DNA from: Ignavibacteriales bacterium
Lineage (GTDB): Bacteria > Bacteroidota > Ignavibacteria > Ignavibacteriales > Ignavibacteriaceae
DNA: 23,917 nucleotides
Reading direction: 5' to 3'
Assembly: GCA_020061995.1 (NCBI GenBank)
Contig: JAGUXE010000199.1
Coordinates: 1 to 23,917, forward strand
Below, in pieces: positions 1-7,863 of the stretch. Made by a program: the position numbers and the translations under genes. Position 1 is the stretch's first letter, and every line of letters begins with the position of its first letter. A model generated the notes under the pieces. The model was given only the letters and a program-made list of their open reading frames with translations. It searched no databases and had not been told where the DNA came from.

Positions 1-424
1 CGGAGCTGCAGTGATGAGTGAGATTATGATTACAGGAAATGAGCTAATAGATAAAGACACTATCAACTCATTTACATCAATTCTAGAAAAAAATATTGAA
101 GTGAAGCAAGGGTTCGGGTTTTTAAACACTGCAATTGTTGATCAACATTTCGTTAAAAGAAAACGACATAATAGATTGATTTCAATTATCTTGGAGAATC
201 CTAAACTTCTGGGCATCGCCATTGATGAAGCTACAAGCATAATAGTTTATCCGGATAATTCTTTTGAAGTACTTGGTGAAAGTCAGGTTTTAGTACTTGA
301 CGCTGCTAACGCAAGCACAATAAAAACAGATAAAAATGGGAATTTGAGCGCATCTGAGTTAAAAATGCATCTCTTAGTAAACGGTGATAAATTCAGCATT
401 CCTAAAAGAAAAGTGGTCAGATGA
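1..424 (+). CDS. cphB: Cyanophycinase, intracellular type (5'-truncated)
   Basis: This is the C-terminal half of a peptidase family S51 cyanophycinase, which cuts cyanophycin into beta-Asp-Arg dipeptides. The reading frame is already open at the window edge: codons from base 2 read GAAVMSE, the residues just after the nucleophile Ser of the family motif GTSAG, so the Ser itself lies upstream. DQHF (codons from 140) followed by R-x-R-x-x-R (codons 158, 164, 173) matches the Asp-Gln-His and three Arg residues required in Synechocystis CphB (D172, Q173, H174, R178, R180, R183). IDEATSIIVYPD is the usual following strand. No signal peptide or sorting domain can be seen in what remains. The stop overlaps the next start as ATGA, implying translational coupling with the transporter. 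An internal ATG at 11 is not the true start. The family assignment is firm; the identity of the upstream neighbour (possibly cphA or an isoaspartyl peptidase) is unknown. Confidence 0.9.
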   Translation, partial: GAAVMSEIMITGNELIDKDTINSFTSILEKNIEVKQGFGFLNTAIVDQHFVKRKRHNRLISIILENPKLLGIAIDEATSIIVYPDNSFEVLGESQVLVLDAANASTIKTDKNGNLSASELKMHLLVNGDKFSIPKRKVVR

Positions 425-1839
425 ATAAAGTTAAAAAACTTCTTCCATTCAAATTGAAAGTTCCAAACACTTATCTTCTCATCTTTTCTATTCTGATTGT
501 AATAGCAATGTTGACGTGGGTGATCCCCGGTGGCAAATATGAGCGTACAATACTTAATGGACGGGAAGTAGTAGTTCAAAATTCTTTCCATTATATAGAT
601 AGTCATCCGCAAGGGATTAGTGAATTATTTATCTCACCCCTTAAAGGATTTGTAGAGGCTGCTTTAATTATCGGTTTTGTCTTAATTGTCGGAGGTGCAT
701 TTAATGTTTTACAAACTACAGATGCTATTAATTCGTTAATTAATAAACTTGCAAGAGCACACAAAAAGTCAAAAATCTTAAGAGCAATGTTTATTCCACT
801 ATTAATTTTTATGTTCTCACTCGGTGGTGCAACATTTGGAATGAATGAAGAAATTATACCATTCGTTTTAATCATAGTTCCAATATGTTTAGCTTTAGGA
901 TACGACTCGATTGTTGGTGTTGCAATTCCATTAGTTGGAGCTCATATCGGGTTTGCTGGGGCTTTCTTAAATCCCTTTAATGTTGGAATTGCACAAGGGA
1001 TTGCGGGAGTTCCCCTTTTTTCCGGAATTGGTTATCGAGTTATTGTTTGGTTAATTTCAACAATTGTTGCGATACTTTTTATCCATTATTATGTTAGGAG
1101 ACTTGAAAAGAATCCTGAGATTAGCCCAACATTTAATGAAGATAATGAAAGAAGAAGAACCGAACATTTTGATAACGTTTACGATACTAATGTAATATTT
1201 TCAACTCGACACAAATTAGTACTCATCACATTTGCATTGTCACTGGTGATGGTGGTTGTTGGTGTAGTAAAGTTGAATTGGTTTATTGAAGAGATAGCAG
1301 CACTCTTTTTTGTTATGGGGATTGTATGCGGAATTATTGGTGGATTATCGAGTGATAAGTTAATAAAGTCTTTTATTGATGGGGCTAAGGATCTTGTCGG
1401 AACGGCATTTATAATTGCATTAGCAAGAGCAACACTTGTTATTTCAAGAGACGGTCAAATAATTGACACTATTCTTTTCAATCTTTCACCATTCGTAGAA
1501 TCTTCCTCTTCAATATTGGCTTCGCAAAAGATGTTTTTTATTCAATCAATTATAAACTTTTTTGTTCATTCAGGAAGCGGTCAAGCGGCATTGACTATGC
1601 CTATTATGGCACCATTAGCTGACTTGGCAGGAGTAACAAGGCAGACCGCAATCCTTGCATTCCAATTGGGTGAATATACAAATATAATTATCCCAACTTC
1701 TGCTGTTACTATGGGAGCTTTATCTATGGCAAGAGTTTCTTGGGACAAATGGGCAAAGTGGGTTCTCCCGTTGATGATCATTTTATTTGTTTTGGGTTTT
1801 GTTCTCTTAATTCCACCAAACTTAATGGGTTGGCAATAG
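421..1839 (+). CDS. YfcC/DcuC-family inner-membrane carrier
   Basis: This is a 472-residue polytopic membrane protein of the YfcC family (DcuC-like C4-dicarboxylate / basic amino acid carriers). Support comes from the family-style N-terminus VPNTYLL...TWVIPGGKYER (about residues 14-42), the loop GGATFGMNEEIIPF in the first half, a hydrophilic stretch rich in E/R at about residues 225-255 dividing two membrane halves, and the SGSGQAALTMPIMAPLAD motif in the second half. Length is typical. Its start codon overlaps the cyanophycinase stop (ATGA). Family members are poorly characterised, and proposed substrates include C4-dicarboxylates, arginine/ornithine and dipeptides. The coupling to cyanophycinase makes arginine, aspartate or beta-Asp-Arg the natural guess here, but that is inference from context only. 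Confidence 0.87.
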   Translation: MNKVKKLLPFKLKVPNTYLLIFSILIVIAMLTWVIPGGKYERTILNGREVVVQNSFHYIDSHPQGISELFISPLKGFVEAALIIGFVLIVGGAFNVLQTTDAINSLINKLARAHKKSKILRAMFIPLLIFMFSLGGATFGMNEEIIPFVLIIVPICLALGYDSIVGVAIPLVGAHIGFAGAFLNPFNVGIAQGIAGVPLFSGIGYRVIVWLISTIVAILFIHYYVRRLEKNPEISPTFNEDNERRRTEHFDNVYDTNVIFSTRHKLVLITFALSLVMVVVGVVKLNWFIEEIAALFFVMGIVCGIIGGLSSDKLIKSFIDGAKDLVGTAFIIALARATLVISRDGQIIDTILFNLSPFVESSSSILASQKMFFIQSIINFFVHSGSGQAALTMPIMAPLADLAGVTRQTAILAFQLGEYTNIIIPTSAVTMGALSMARVSWDKWAKWVLPLMIILFVLGFVLLIPPNLMGWQ

Positions 1840-1870
1840 TTTTTTATCAATCAATAAAAAGAGGTCTAAC

Positions 1871-2971
1871 ATGAAAAAAATGCTCCTATTTTTTGTAATA
1901 ATGCTTTTTGGCATTATCGATTCTTTCCCTCAAGCAACTTTTACAACAGGTGCTCTAGAGGTGGCTGTAAATCAGTACGGAAGAATCAGGTTATTTACAC
2001 CGGATGCAGTAAGGCATCTGCAACGCGCATCAATTTTAGTAGGTACTTCATCTACTACAGTTTTTGATTATCAAAACGATGGAGACTCCCAAGATCCAAC
2101 CGCATTGGTAACAAACCCTACACTTAGCGATTTTGAAATCTATGGATCGTTTAATAATCTATATTCATCTTTACCTCCGGATGTTATTGTTAAATTAAAT
2201 GCGTATGGTTGGAATAATGGGAACTATGCCATATTCAAGTTTAATGTTAAAAATAATGAAGCTAATCCTATTACAGCAACCATCGGTTTAGATATTATTC
2301 CTGAGTTAAACCAAACTTATGGTTTTGATTCTATTGTTTACAACAGCGAAGCTAATGCAATAATGTTTAGAAGAGGTGATGCTGTTAATATGGGAATTAA
2401 ACTTCTATCTGCGCCACTAGTATCGTTGTATTCTTTTGAATGGTTCACTGGTTATACTGTTGACTCAAATTATTGGAATTGGTTGAACAATGGATATATT
2501 CAATCTGTTTATGGTTCAAACACTGAAGATGGTCCGGTAACTATTACTGCTCAAGCTCCTGTTACATTAAATCCAGGAGAATCTATCGATGTTTTTTATT
2601 CCATGGCACTCGGTTCAAATGAAACCATTATGTTAGAAGGAATAGCTGCTGCGGATGTAAAATATCAATCTCTTTTTACTTCTGTGAATGATCCAAATGC
2701 TTTTCCGGATAAATTCTTTCTAGGACAAAACTATCCTAATCCATTTAATCCAACTACTAAAATTTCTTATCGGCTCGAAAAAAGAGGTTTAGTTACCCTG
2801 AAAGTATACGATCTTATCGGAAATGAAGTTACTACACTTATTAATCAAGAACAATCCGCCGGTTTACATCAAGTAGATTTTAATGCCAGCGAACTTAGCA
2901 GCGGACTTTATTTTTATTCAATTAAAGCTAACGGTTTTACTCAAACAAAAAAAATGATTTTAATCAAATAA
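1871..2971 (+). CDS. Secreted beta-rich protein with T9SS type A sorting domain (paralogue 1)
   Basis: This 366-residue exported protein has an N-terminal signal peptide (about residues 1-21, ending near SFPQA) and a body of about 260 residues with no recognisable enzyme motif. Residues 282-366 form a T9SS type A sorting domain (QNYPNPFNPTTKI, then VYDLIGNEV, SGLYFY, and the terminal MILIK). It is therefore predicted to cross the outer membrane through the type IX system and be anchored at or released from the surface. The body shares a distinctive order of segments with the next gene: TGA..V..n.GR.R.F, ILVGTSSTTVFDY, PTLSDFE, NNLYSSLPP, LNAYGWNNGNY and VKNNEANPI. The two are therefore tandem duplicates. 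A ribosome-binding site (gaggt, 1861-1865) precedes the ATG. The function is unknown; a surface-binding or structural role is possible. Confidence 0.85.
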   Translation: MKKMLLFFVIMLFGIIDSFPQATFTTGALEVAVNQYGRIRLFTPDAVRHLQRASILVGTSSTTVFDYQNDGDSQDPTALVTNPTLSDFEIYGSFNNLYSSLPPDVIVKLNAYGWNNGNYAIFKFNVKNNEANPITATIGLDIIPELNQTYGFDSIVYNSEANAIMFRRGDAVNMGIKLLSAPLVSLYSFEWFTGYTVDSNYWNWLNNGYIQSVYGSNTEDGPVTITAQAPVTLNPGESIDVFYSMALGSNETIMLEGIAAADVKYQSLFTSVNDPNAFPDKFFLGQNYPNPFNPTTKISYRLEKRGLVTLKVYDLIGNEVTTLINQEQSAGLHQVDFNASELSSGLYFYSIKANGFTQTKKMILIK

Positions 2972-2987
2972 TTCAGAAGGGTGCATT

Positions 2988-4358
2988 ATGAAAAAACTTA
3001 TTTCTTTTCTTTTTGTTTTTTCCCTTTCATTCGTTTTAGCGACGGATAGTTTTGCTCAGAGTTTTTATACCGGTGCAATTGGAGTTACTCAAAGCAATGG
3101 TGGAAGAACTCGCATTTTCTCTAATAACCTAACAACGAGAGCGATTGATAGATTGTCATTATTGGTGGGTGTAAATCCAACAACTGTTTTTGATTATAAT
3201 CAAGATCAAAACGGGCTTGTTAATGCAGCTACAGTAGCTGCACCTACACTAAGTGATTTTGAGGTTACAAGTACAATTAATAATTCTTATTCAAATCTAC
3301 CTCCCAATTTAGAAGTTGCAATAAATTTATATGGGTGGACAAATGGAGCATATATTTTAGGGAAGATGACTGTCAAGAATAATGAAGCGAACGCAATTAA
3401 TGCCGTTGTTGGTTTGGAATTTATTCCACAAATCGATGGAGTTTATGGAGGTGAAACTGTTAAGTATGATGTCGCATCTAAAACCACTCTGATGAATAAG
3501 ACAGGTTGGGCTGGAGTTAAATTCTTCTCTGCATCACAAACTGCATTAAAATCAATGAACTGGGTAAGTGGTTATGGAAACGATTCTCTTTATTATTCAT
3601 GGCTTACACAAGGCTCATTTGATGCTCCATTAACTGCAGGTGTCGATGGAGCTGTTGCTATACTCGGACAAAATGCAATTAATGTTCCTGCAGGTCAATC
3701 TACAATATTTTATTTTGGTGTATCACTCGGAACAGATCAAGCCTCCTGTATTAGCAATATGGATTTGTGTCAGCAAAAGTTTTTCGTAATCCTTCCTGTT
3801 GAACTGACATCATTCATTGGAACACCGCAGGGTAATAGTGTAATTCTTGATTGGACAACGGCTACAGAATTAAATAACCGCGGTTTCGAAATTGAAAGAC
3901 AAATTGATGGTGCTTGGGTTACGGTCGGTTTTGTTGAAGGTAAGGGAACAACCTCCGATGTACAGAGTTACAGATTCACTGATAAGTTAGACTTAGTTAA
4001 GGCTCAAACAATTAGTTATAGATTAAGGCAAATTGACTTTGACGGTACTTATAGTTACTCAAATGAGATTGAGGTTGAATATAGTCCGGTCCCGAACAAT
4101 TTAGTACTAGAACAAAATTATCCCAATCCATTTAATCCAACAACAAAGATTAATTATCAATTACCTGCTAATGGATTTGTGAATTTGAAAATTTTTGATG
4201 CACTTGGAAATGAAGTTATCACTTTGTTAAATCAAGTTCAGAATGAAGGGGTACATAGCATTGATTTTAATGCTGATAATTTAACAAGTGGTATCTATTT
4301 CTATACCCTCAGATTCAATGATGTTACTAAATCAAATAAAATGATACTAATTAAATAA
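2988..4358 (+). CDS. Secreted beta-rich protein with T9SS type A sorting domain (paralogue 2)
   Basis: This 456-residue exported protein lies 16 bases after its paralogue. It has a signal peptide (about residues 1-23, ending TDSFAQS) and a body homologous to the preceding protein (LLVGVNPTTVFDYN, PTLSDFEV, NNSYSNLPPN, NLYGWTNGAY, VKNNEANAI). It then has an extra fibronectin-III-like module at about residues 270-365 (LPVELTSFIG, then FEIERQIDG, YRLRQIDFDG, YSNEIEV) that the first copy lacks. A T9SS type A sorting domain occupies residues 370-456 (QNYPNPFNPTTKI to KMILIK). The LPVELTSF module is commonly placed just before T9SS sorting domains in Bacteroidota. A ribosome-binding site (aaggg) precedes the start. 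No catalytic motif is visible, and the function is unknown. Confidence 0.85.
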   Translation: MKKLISFLFVFSLSFVLATDSFAQSFYTGAIGVTQSNGGRTRIFSNNLTTRAIDRLSLLVGVNPTTVFDYNQDQNGLVNAATVAAPTLSDFEVTSTINNSYSNLPPNLEVAINLYGWTNGAYILGKMTVKNNEANAINAVVGLEFIPQIDGVYGGETVKYDVASKTTLMNKTGWAGVKFFSASQTALKSMNWVSGYGNDSLYYSWLTQGSFDAPLTAGVDGAVAILGQNAINVPAGQSTIFYFGVSLGTDQASCISNMDLCQQKFFVILPVELTSFIGTPQGNSVILDWTTATELNNRGFEIERQIDGAWVTVGFVEGKGTTSDVQSYRFTDKLDLVKAQTISYRLRQIDFDGTYSYSNEIEVEYSPVPNNLVLEQNYPNPFNPTTKINYQLPANGFVNLKIFDALGNEVITLLNQVQNEGVHSIDFNADNLTSGIYFYTLRFNDVTKSNKMILIK

Positions 4359-4377
4359 TTATTTATAATAAAAAAAA

Positions 4378-4408
4378 ATCTCTGGAGATTTGAAAAAATC
4401 TCCGGAGA
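4378..4408 (+). promoter_or_regulatory. Two-dyad hairpin before the RpiR-type gene (operator, attenuator or terminator)
   Basis: Two near-identical palindromes occur in tandem: ATCTCtgGAGAT (4378-4389) and TCTCCGGAGA (4399-4408), with centres 20 bases apart, close to two helical turns. In RNA, 4379-4391 pairs with 4396-4408 as a 13-bp stem with one U-G wobble and a GAAA (GNRA-type) tetraloop. The possible Shine-Dalgarno GGAG (4404-4407) is buried in the stem, 14 bases before the start codon at 4422. An A-tract lies upstream and no U-tract follows, so a simple + strand intrinsic terminator is not well supported. Confidence 0.6.
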
Positions 4409-4421
4409 AATATTAGTCCAA

Positions 4422-5285
4422 ATGACAGCACGCTACAAAGAAATTAAAGATAAAATTCAGCAGAAATTTGAAAAACTTCCGCGTAATCATCAGATTATTG
4501 CTGACTATATAGTTGATAACTTTGATAAAATTCCATTTCAAAGTGTACAAGAAATTTCTGAAAAAACAGGAGCAAGTGTTGCTTCGGTTGTAAGATTTGC
4601 TCAGCGAATCGGTTTTTCAGGCTACAGTGAATTAAGGGATGCAATATCAGATTCTTTGCAAAGTCATTTAACAAAACAAGATGCATTCCCGTTAGTTCTG
4701 CAGTCATCAAAAGGGGAAGATCTATTAACCTCGGTTGCAAATATCGATATTAAAAATATCAATGAAACTCTTTCTGAACTTGATAGAGAAGTTTTTGCAG
4801 ATACTATTGATGTTTTCGTTAATTCAAATCGTGTTTTTACAGCAGGTTTAGGAATTTCGTATCTACTTGCTGAAATACTTGCATACCAACTGACTCAAGT
4901 TGGAATTGATTCTTCAGTATTGAAGCATTCTTATTCCGTTTTTGAAGAGCAAGTTTTATATCTCAAAAAAAATGATGTTTTAGTTACATTCTCTTTCCCG
5001 CCATATTCAAAAGAAACAATCGACGCTGCAAAAGCGGCACACAAGAAAGGAATAAAAGTAATCAGCATTACAAATAAACCGACATCCCCGGTTACTTTTT
5101 ATTCGTATGCAGTGCTAATTGTTAAAAGTGAAAATATGTTATTCACAAATTCATTTGCTGCTATTTCTGTTATTATAAATGCTATTGCGACTGCTTGTGC
5201 AATAAAGAATAAATCTAAAGCAAAAAAAATTCTTACTGAAAGCGAAGAAATTATGTTTAACCAAAATTTGGTTATCAAACAATAA
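4422..5285 (+). CDS. MurR/RpiR-family transcriptional regulator (HTH + SIS)
   Basis: This 287-residue regulator has an N-terminal RpiR-type helix-turn-helix (about residues 8-80; SVQEISEKTGASVASVVRFA then RIGFSGYSELR) and a C-terminal SIS domain (about 125-265; RVFTAGLGISYLLAEILAYQL). In classical family members the SIS domain binds a sugar phosphate through an S-x-S-G-x-T type loop. Here the equivalent loop reads TFSFPPYSKETIDA (about residues 189-202), so the phosphosugar motif is replaced and the ligand may be something else. The gene sits between the exported paralogues and the TonB receptor and is the only regulator in the window, so it probably controls the surrounding uptake/degradation genes. 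Its own leader carries the paired dyads at 4378-4408, which are candidate binding sites. Family assignment is firm; ligand and targets are inferred. Confidence 0.9.
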   Translation: MTARYKEIKDKIQQKFEKLPRNHQIIADYIVDNFDKIPFQSVQEISEKTGASVASVVRFAQRIGFSGYSELRDAISDSLQSHLTKQDAFPLVLQSSKGEDLLTSVANIDIKNINETLSELDREVFADTIDVFVNSNRVFTAGLGISYLLAEILAYQLTQVGIDSSVLKHSYSVFEEQVLYLKKNDVLVTFSFPPYSKETIDAAKAAHKKGIKVISITNKPTSPVTFYSYAVLIVKSENMLFTNSFAAISVIINAIATACAIKNKSKAKKILTESEEIMFNQNLVIKQ

Positions 5286-5304
5286 AAAATAGAATGGAGA
5301 GATA

Positions 5305-7788
5305 ATGGGTACCAAGAAGAATTTTACTCCTTTTTATGGCATATTATTAATTTTTCTTATTGTATCATCACTATTATATGCGGGAACAACCGGTAAACTT
5401 ACTGGTAAAATAAAAGATGCTCAAACTGGTGAAGCATTAGTTGGTGCTAATATTATTATCGAAGGCACGGCAATGGGAAGTGCAACCAATCTTTCCGGGG
5501 AATATGTATTACTTAATATTCCGCCGGGACGATATAATGTGAAATTCTCTTATCTGGGATATGAGTCTGTTTCAGTTAACAATGTGGTTATAACAGTTGA
5601 TCAAACCACACAATTATCTGTAGAATTAAATCTTCAGAGTTTACAGTTTGGAGAAATATTTGTAACCGCAACAAAACCACTGGTTCAAAAAGATGTTACC
5701 AGTTCGATAGCGGTAATTGGTCGTGATGAGATTGAAGCTCTTCCGGTTTCTACTTTCACAGATTTACTCTCATTACAAGCCGGCGTTGTAGGAAGTGGTT
5801 CAAATCTTCATATACGCGGCGGAAGATCAAATGAAGTTGCTTATATGATTGACGGAGTGCTTGCTGTTGATCCATTATTAGGAGGACTCGCAACATCTGT
5901 CAATAATGATGCGATTCAAGAACTCAGTCTGTTAAGTGGTACTTTTAATGCTGAATATGGAAATGCTTTGAGTGGTATTGTTAATATTGTTACACGTGAT
6001 GGTGCTGATAAAATCTCGGCAAAGCTTGAATATCGAACTTCCGAATTTGGTATAAAAAGGTATTCTGATTTGCACGAATCAAGAATTAACGGAAGTTTGA
6101 GTGGCCCTTTATTTGTAAATAATTTAAAGTTCTTTATTTCTACCGAGCAAGATAAAAGAGGTAATTATCTCCCGTTTGGTTATAATAATGATCGTTCAAT
6201 CTTCACAAAAATTACATCTACTCAAATTCCGATGATGAAAATATCTATATCAAATAGAGGGAGTTTAGGAAGACGACAAAGTTACAGCCATGCTTACAAA
6301 TTTATTCCGGAACAATATACACGACGCAGAACGGATAGTTGGCATTCTTCTGTTACAGTAACACACACAGTAATGAATAATTTATTTTATGATTTGAGAA
6401 TGTCTTATTTTAATCAAGGATATTATTCGGGAATTGACAAAGATACTTCACAGTATTTATCCACTTCACAAAGAACTTACTTACCTATTGGTACAGGTTT
6501 TGAATTCTTTTCGATGGCTGATCCATTACAGTTAGATGATAGCAGAACTACAACATTCGATATAAAAGCAGATGCAGTCTGGCAATTTGATAATAGAAAT
6601 GAAGCTAAATTTGGAGTAGCATTCAAAAAACATAAACTTAAATATTATAGTGTATATGATCCTAAGAGAAATTACCCTTATATAAATGACTATACAACTG
6701 AGCCATTCGAAATTGCAGGTTATATTCAGGATAAAATAGAACTCCCATATTTAGTTATAAATCTTGGTTTACGCTACGATTTTATGAACGCTAATAATGA
6801 ATATAGAAATAATCCCCTAGACCCTACTTCCTTCGTAAAAGCTAAACCTCGCTCTCAAGTTTCGCCTCGAATTGGCATTGCCCATCCTATTTCTGACAGA
6901 ACCAAACTACATTTTTCATACGGGCATTTTTTCCAGAATCCTGATTTCCAATTTTTGTTTGAGAATAATCAGTATGATATAAATGTAAGAGAACCATTAT
7001 TCGGTCAACCGAACCTTGATGCACAACGAACAATCTCTTATGAAGTTGGTGTTGCACATCAGTTGAATGACAGAACTGCAATTAATCTTACTGCTTACTA
7101 TAGAGATATTACCGGACTAATCGGTACACGATATTATTTTCCCTTTGTGGATGGAAGATTTGTCGGTTATACCCTTTATGTAAATGAAGATTATGCAAAT
7201 GTAAAGGGGTTTGAACTGTCGCTGGATATGCGTCCAGATCAATATTTATCGGGTGGATTGAGTTATACCTACTCTATAGCCAAAGGAAGTGCTTCAAGTG
7301 AAACGGAACAATATCCGGGGACACAAGAATCTACTCAACTCTATTATCTCGATTTCGATAGAACACATATGCTAAATGCAAGTGCAACTTATACAATCCC
7401 AAAAGATGAAGGTCCATCTTTATTTAATATGCGCCCCTTTGATCAGATGGATTTTTCTATGATTTTTAGATTAAACTCCGGGGCGCCATACACTCCCGGG
7501 GGAAGAGATGTTGGATTTGTAGAGAGAAATTCCTTAAGGCAACCATCAACTTATTCATTGGATTTAATGATTGGTAAAGACTTTACCATAACTGATGGGG
7601 TGAGATTAAGAGTATTCGCTGAATTCTTAAACCTAACTGACCATAGAAATATTTTATATGTTTACAGAGATACCGGTGAACCGGATTTTACTTTTGAAGG
7701 GAATCAATCTGTCGAGTATATGCGAGACCCCTCTAATTTCGGTCCGCCTCGATCTATAAGAATAGGAACGACATTCAGATTCAGATGA
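5305..7788 (+). CDS. TonB-dependent outer-membrane receptor
   Basis: This 827-residue protein has a signal peptide (about residues 1-26, ending LLYAG) and a carboxypeptidase-regulatory-like domain (about 28-112; TGKLTGKIKDAQTGEALVGA, SGEYVLLNIPPG). A plug domain follows (about 120-230; LHIRGGRSNEVAYMIDG, YGNALSGIVNIVTRDG). The rest is a long beta-barrel with alternating aromatic strands and a terminal SIRIGTTFRFR ending in an outer-membrane-type strand. It should import a ligand too large or scarce for porins, powered by TonB/ExbBD, whose genes are not in the window. It starts 19 bases after the regulator stop, with ggag before ATG. By position the ligand may be products of the secreted cyanophycinase encoded downstream, but no sequence feature reveals it. 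No SusD-type lipoprotein follows; a 910-residue exported protein takes that place. Confidence 0.92.
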   Translation: MGTKKNFTPFYGILLIFLIVSSLLYAGTTGKLTGKIKDAQTGEALVGANIIIEGTAMGSATNLSGEYVLLNIPPGRYNVKFSYLGYESVSVNNVVITVDQTTQLSVELNLQSLQFGEIFVTATKPLVQKDVTSSIAVIGRDEIEALPVSTFTDLLSLQAGVVGSGSNLHIRGGRSNEVAYMIDGVLAVDPLLGGLATSVNNDAIQELSLLSGTFNAEYGNALSGIVNIVTRDGADKISAKLEYRTSEFGIKRYSDLHESRINGSLSGPLFVNNLKFFISTEQDKRGNYLPFGYNNDRSIFTKITSTQIPMMKISISNRGSLGRRQSYSHAYKFIPEQYTRRRTDSWHSSVTVTHTVMNNLFYDLRMSYFNQGYYSGIDKDTSQYLSTSQRTYLPIGTGFEFFSMADPLQLDDSRTTTFDIKADAVWQFDNRNEAKFGVAFKKHKLKYYSVYDPKRNYPYINDYTTEPFEIAGYIQDKIELPYLVINLGLRYDFMNANNEYRNNPLDPTSFVKAKPRSQVSPRIGIAHPISDRTKLHFSYGHFFQNPDFQFLFENNQYDINVREPLFGQPNLDAQRTISYEVGVAHQLNDRTAINLTAYYRDITGLIGTRYYFPFVDGRFVGYTLYVNEDYANVKGFELSLDMRPDQYLSGGLSYTYSIAKGSASSETEQYPGTQESTQLYYLDFDRTHMLNASATYTIPKDEGPSLFNMRPFDQMDFSMIFRLNSGAPYTPGGRDVGFVERNSLRQPSTYSLDLMIGKDFTITDGVRLRVFAEFLNLTDHRNILYVYRDTGEPDFTFEGNQSVEYMRDPSNFGPPRSIRIGTTFRFR

Positions 7789-7810
7789 TTTGTTAGAATT
7801 GTTAAAACTT

Positions 7811-7824
7811 CTCAATTAATTGAG
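7811..7824. promoter_or_regulatory. Perfect 14-bp palindrome CTCAATTAATTGAG in the 75-base gap after the receptor gene
   Basis: The 14 bases equal their own reverse complement and lie in the only sizeable gap inside the receptor / exported-protein / PorV run, about 40 bases before the start codon at 7864. Having no unpaired centre, it suits a protein-binding DNA dyad better than an RNA hairpin. In AT-rich DNA it could also be chance. Confidence 0.3.
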
Positions 7825-7863
7825 CCGATTTATCTTTAGAAATGAAAGTTTTATGAGGATTGT

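Noticed and set aside
283..612. Minus-strand open frames, here and at several other places (for example 603-875, 1581-1850, 17403-17600, 17790-18074)
   Set aside because: Each overlaps a clearly supported + strand gene, has no family-like motif and no plausible ribosome-binding site.
2725..4160. Long near-repeat around the two copies of QNYPNPFNPTTKI as a DNA repeat element
   Set aside because: It is explained by homologous T9SS sorting domains in the paralogous proteins.
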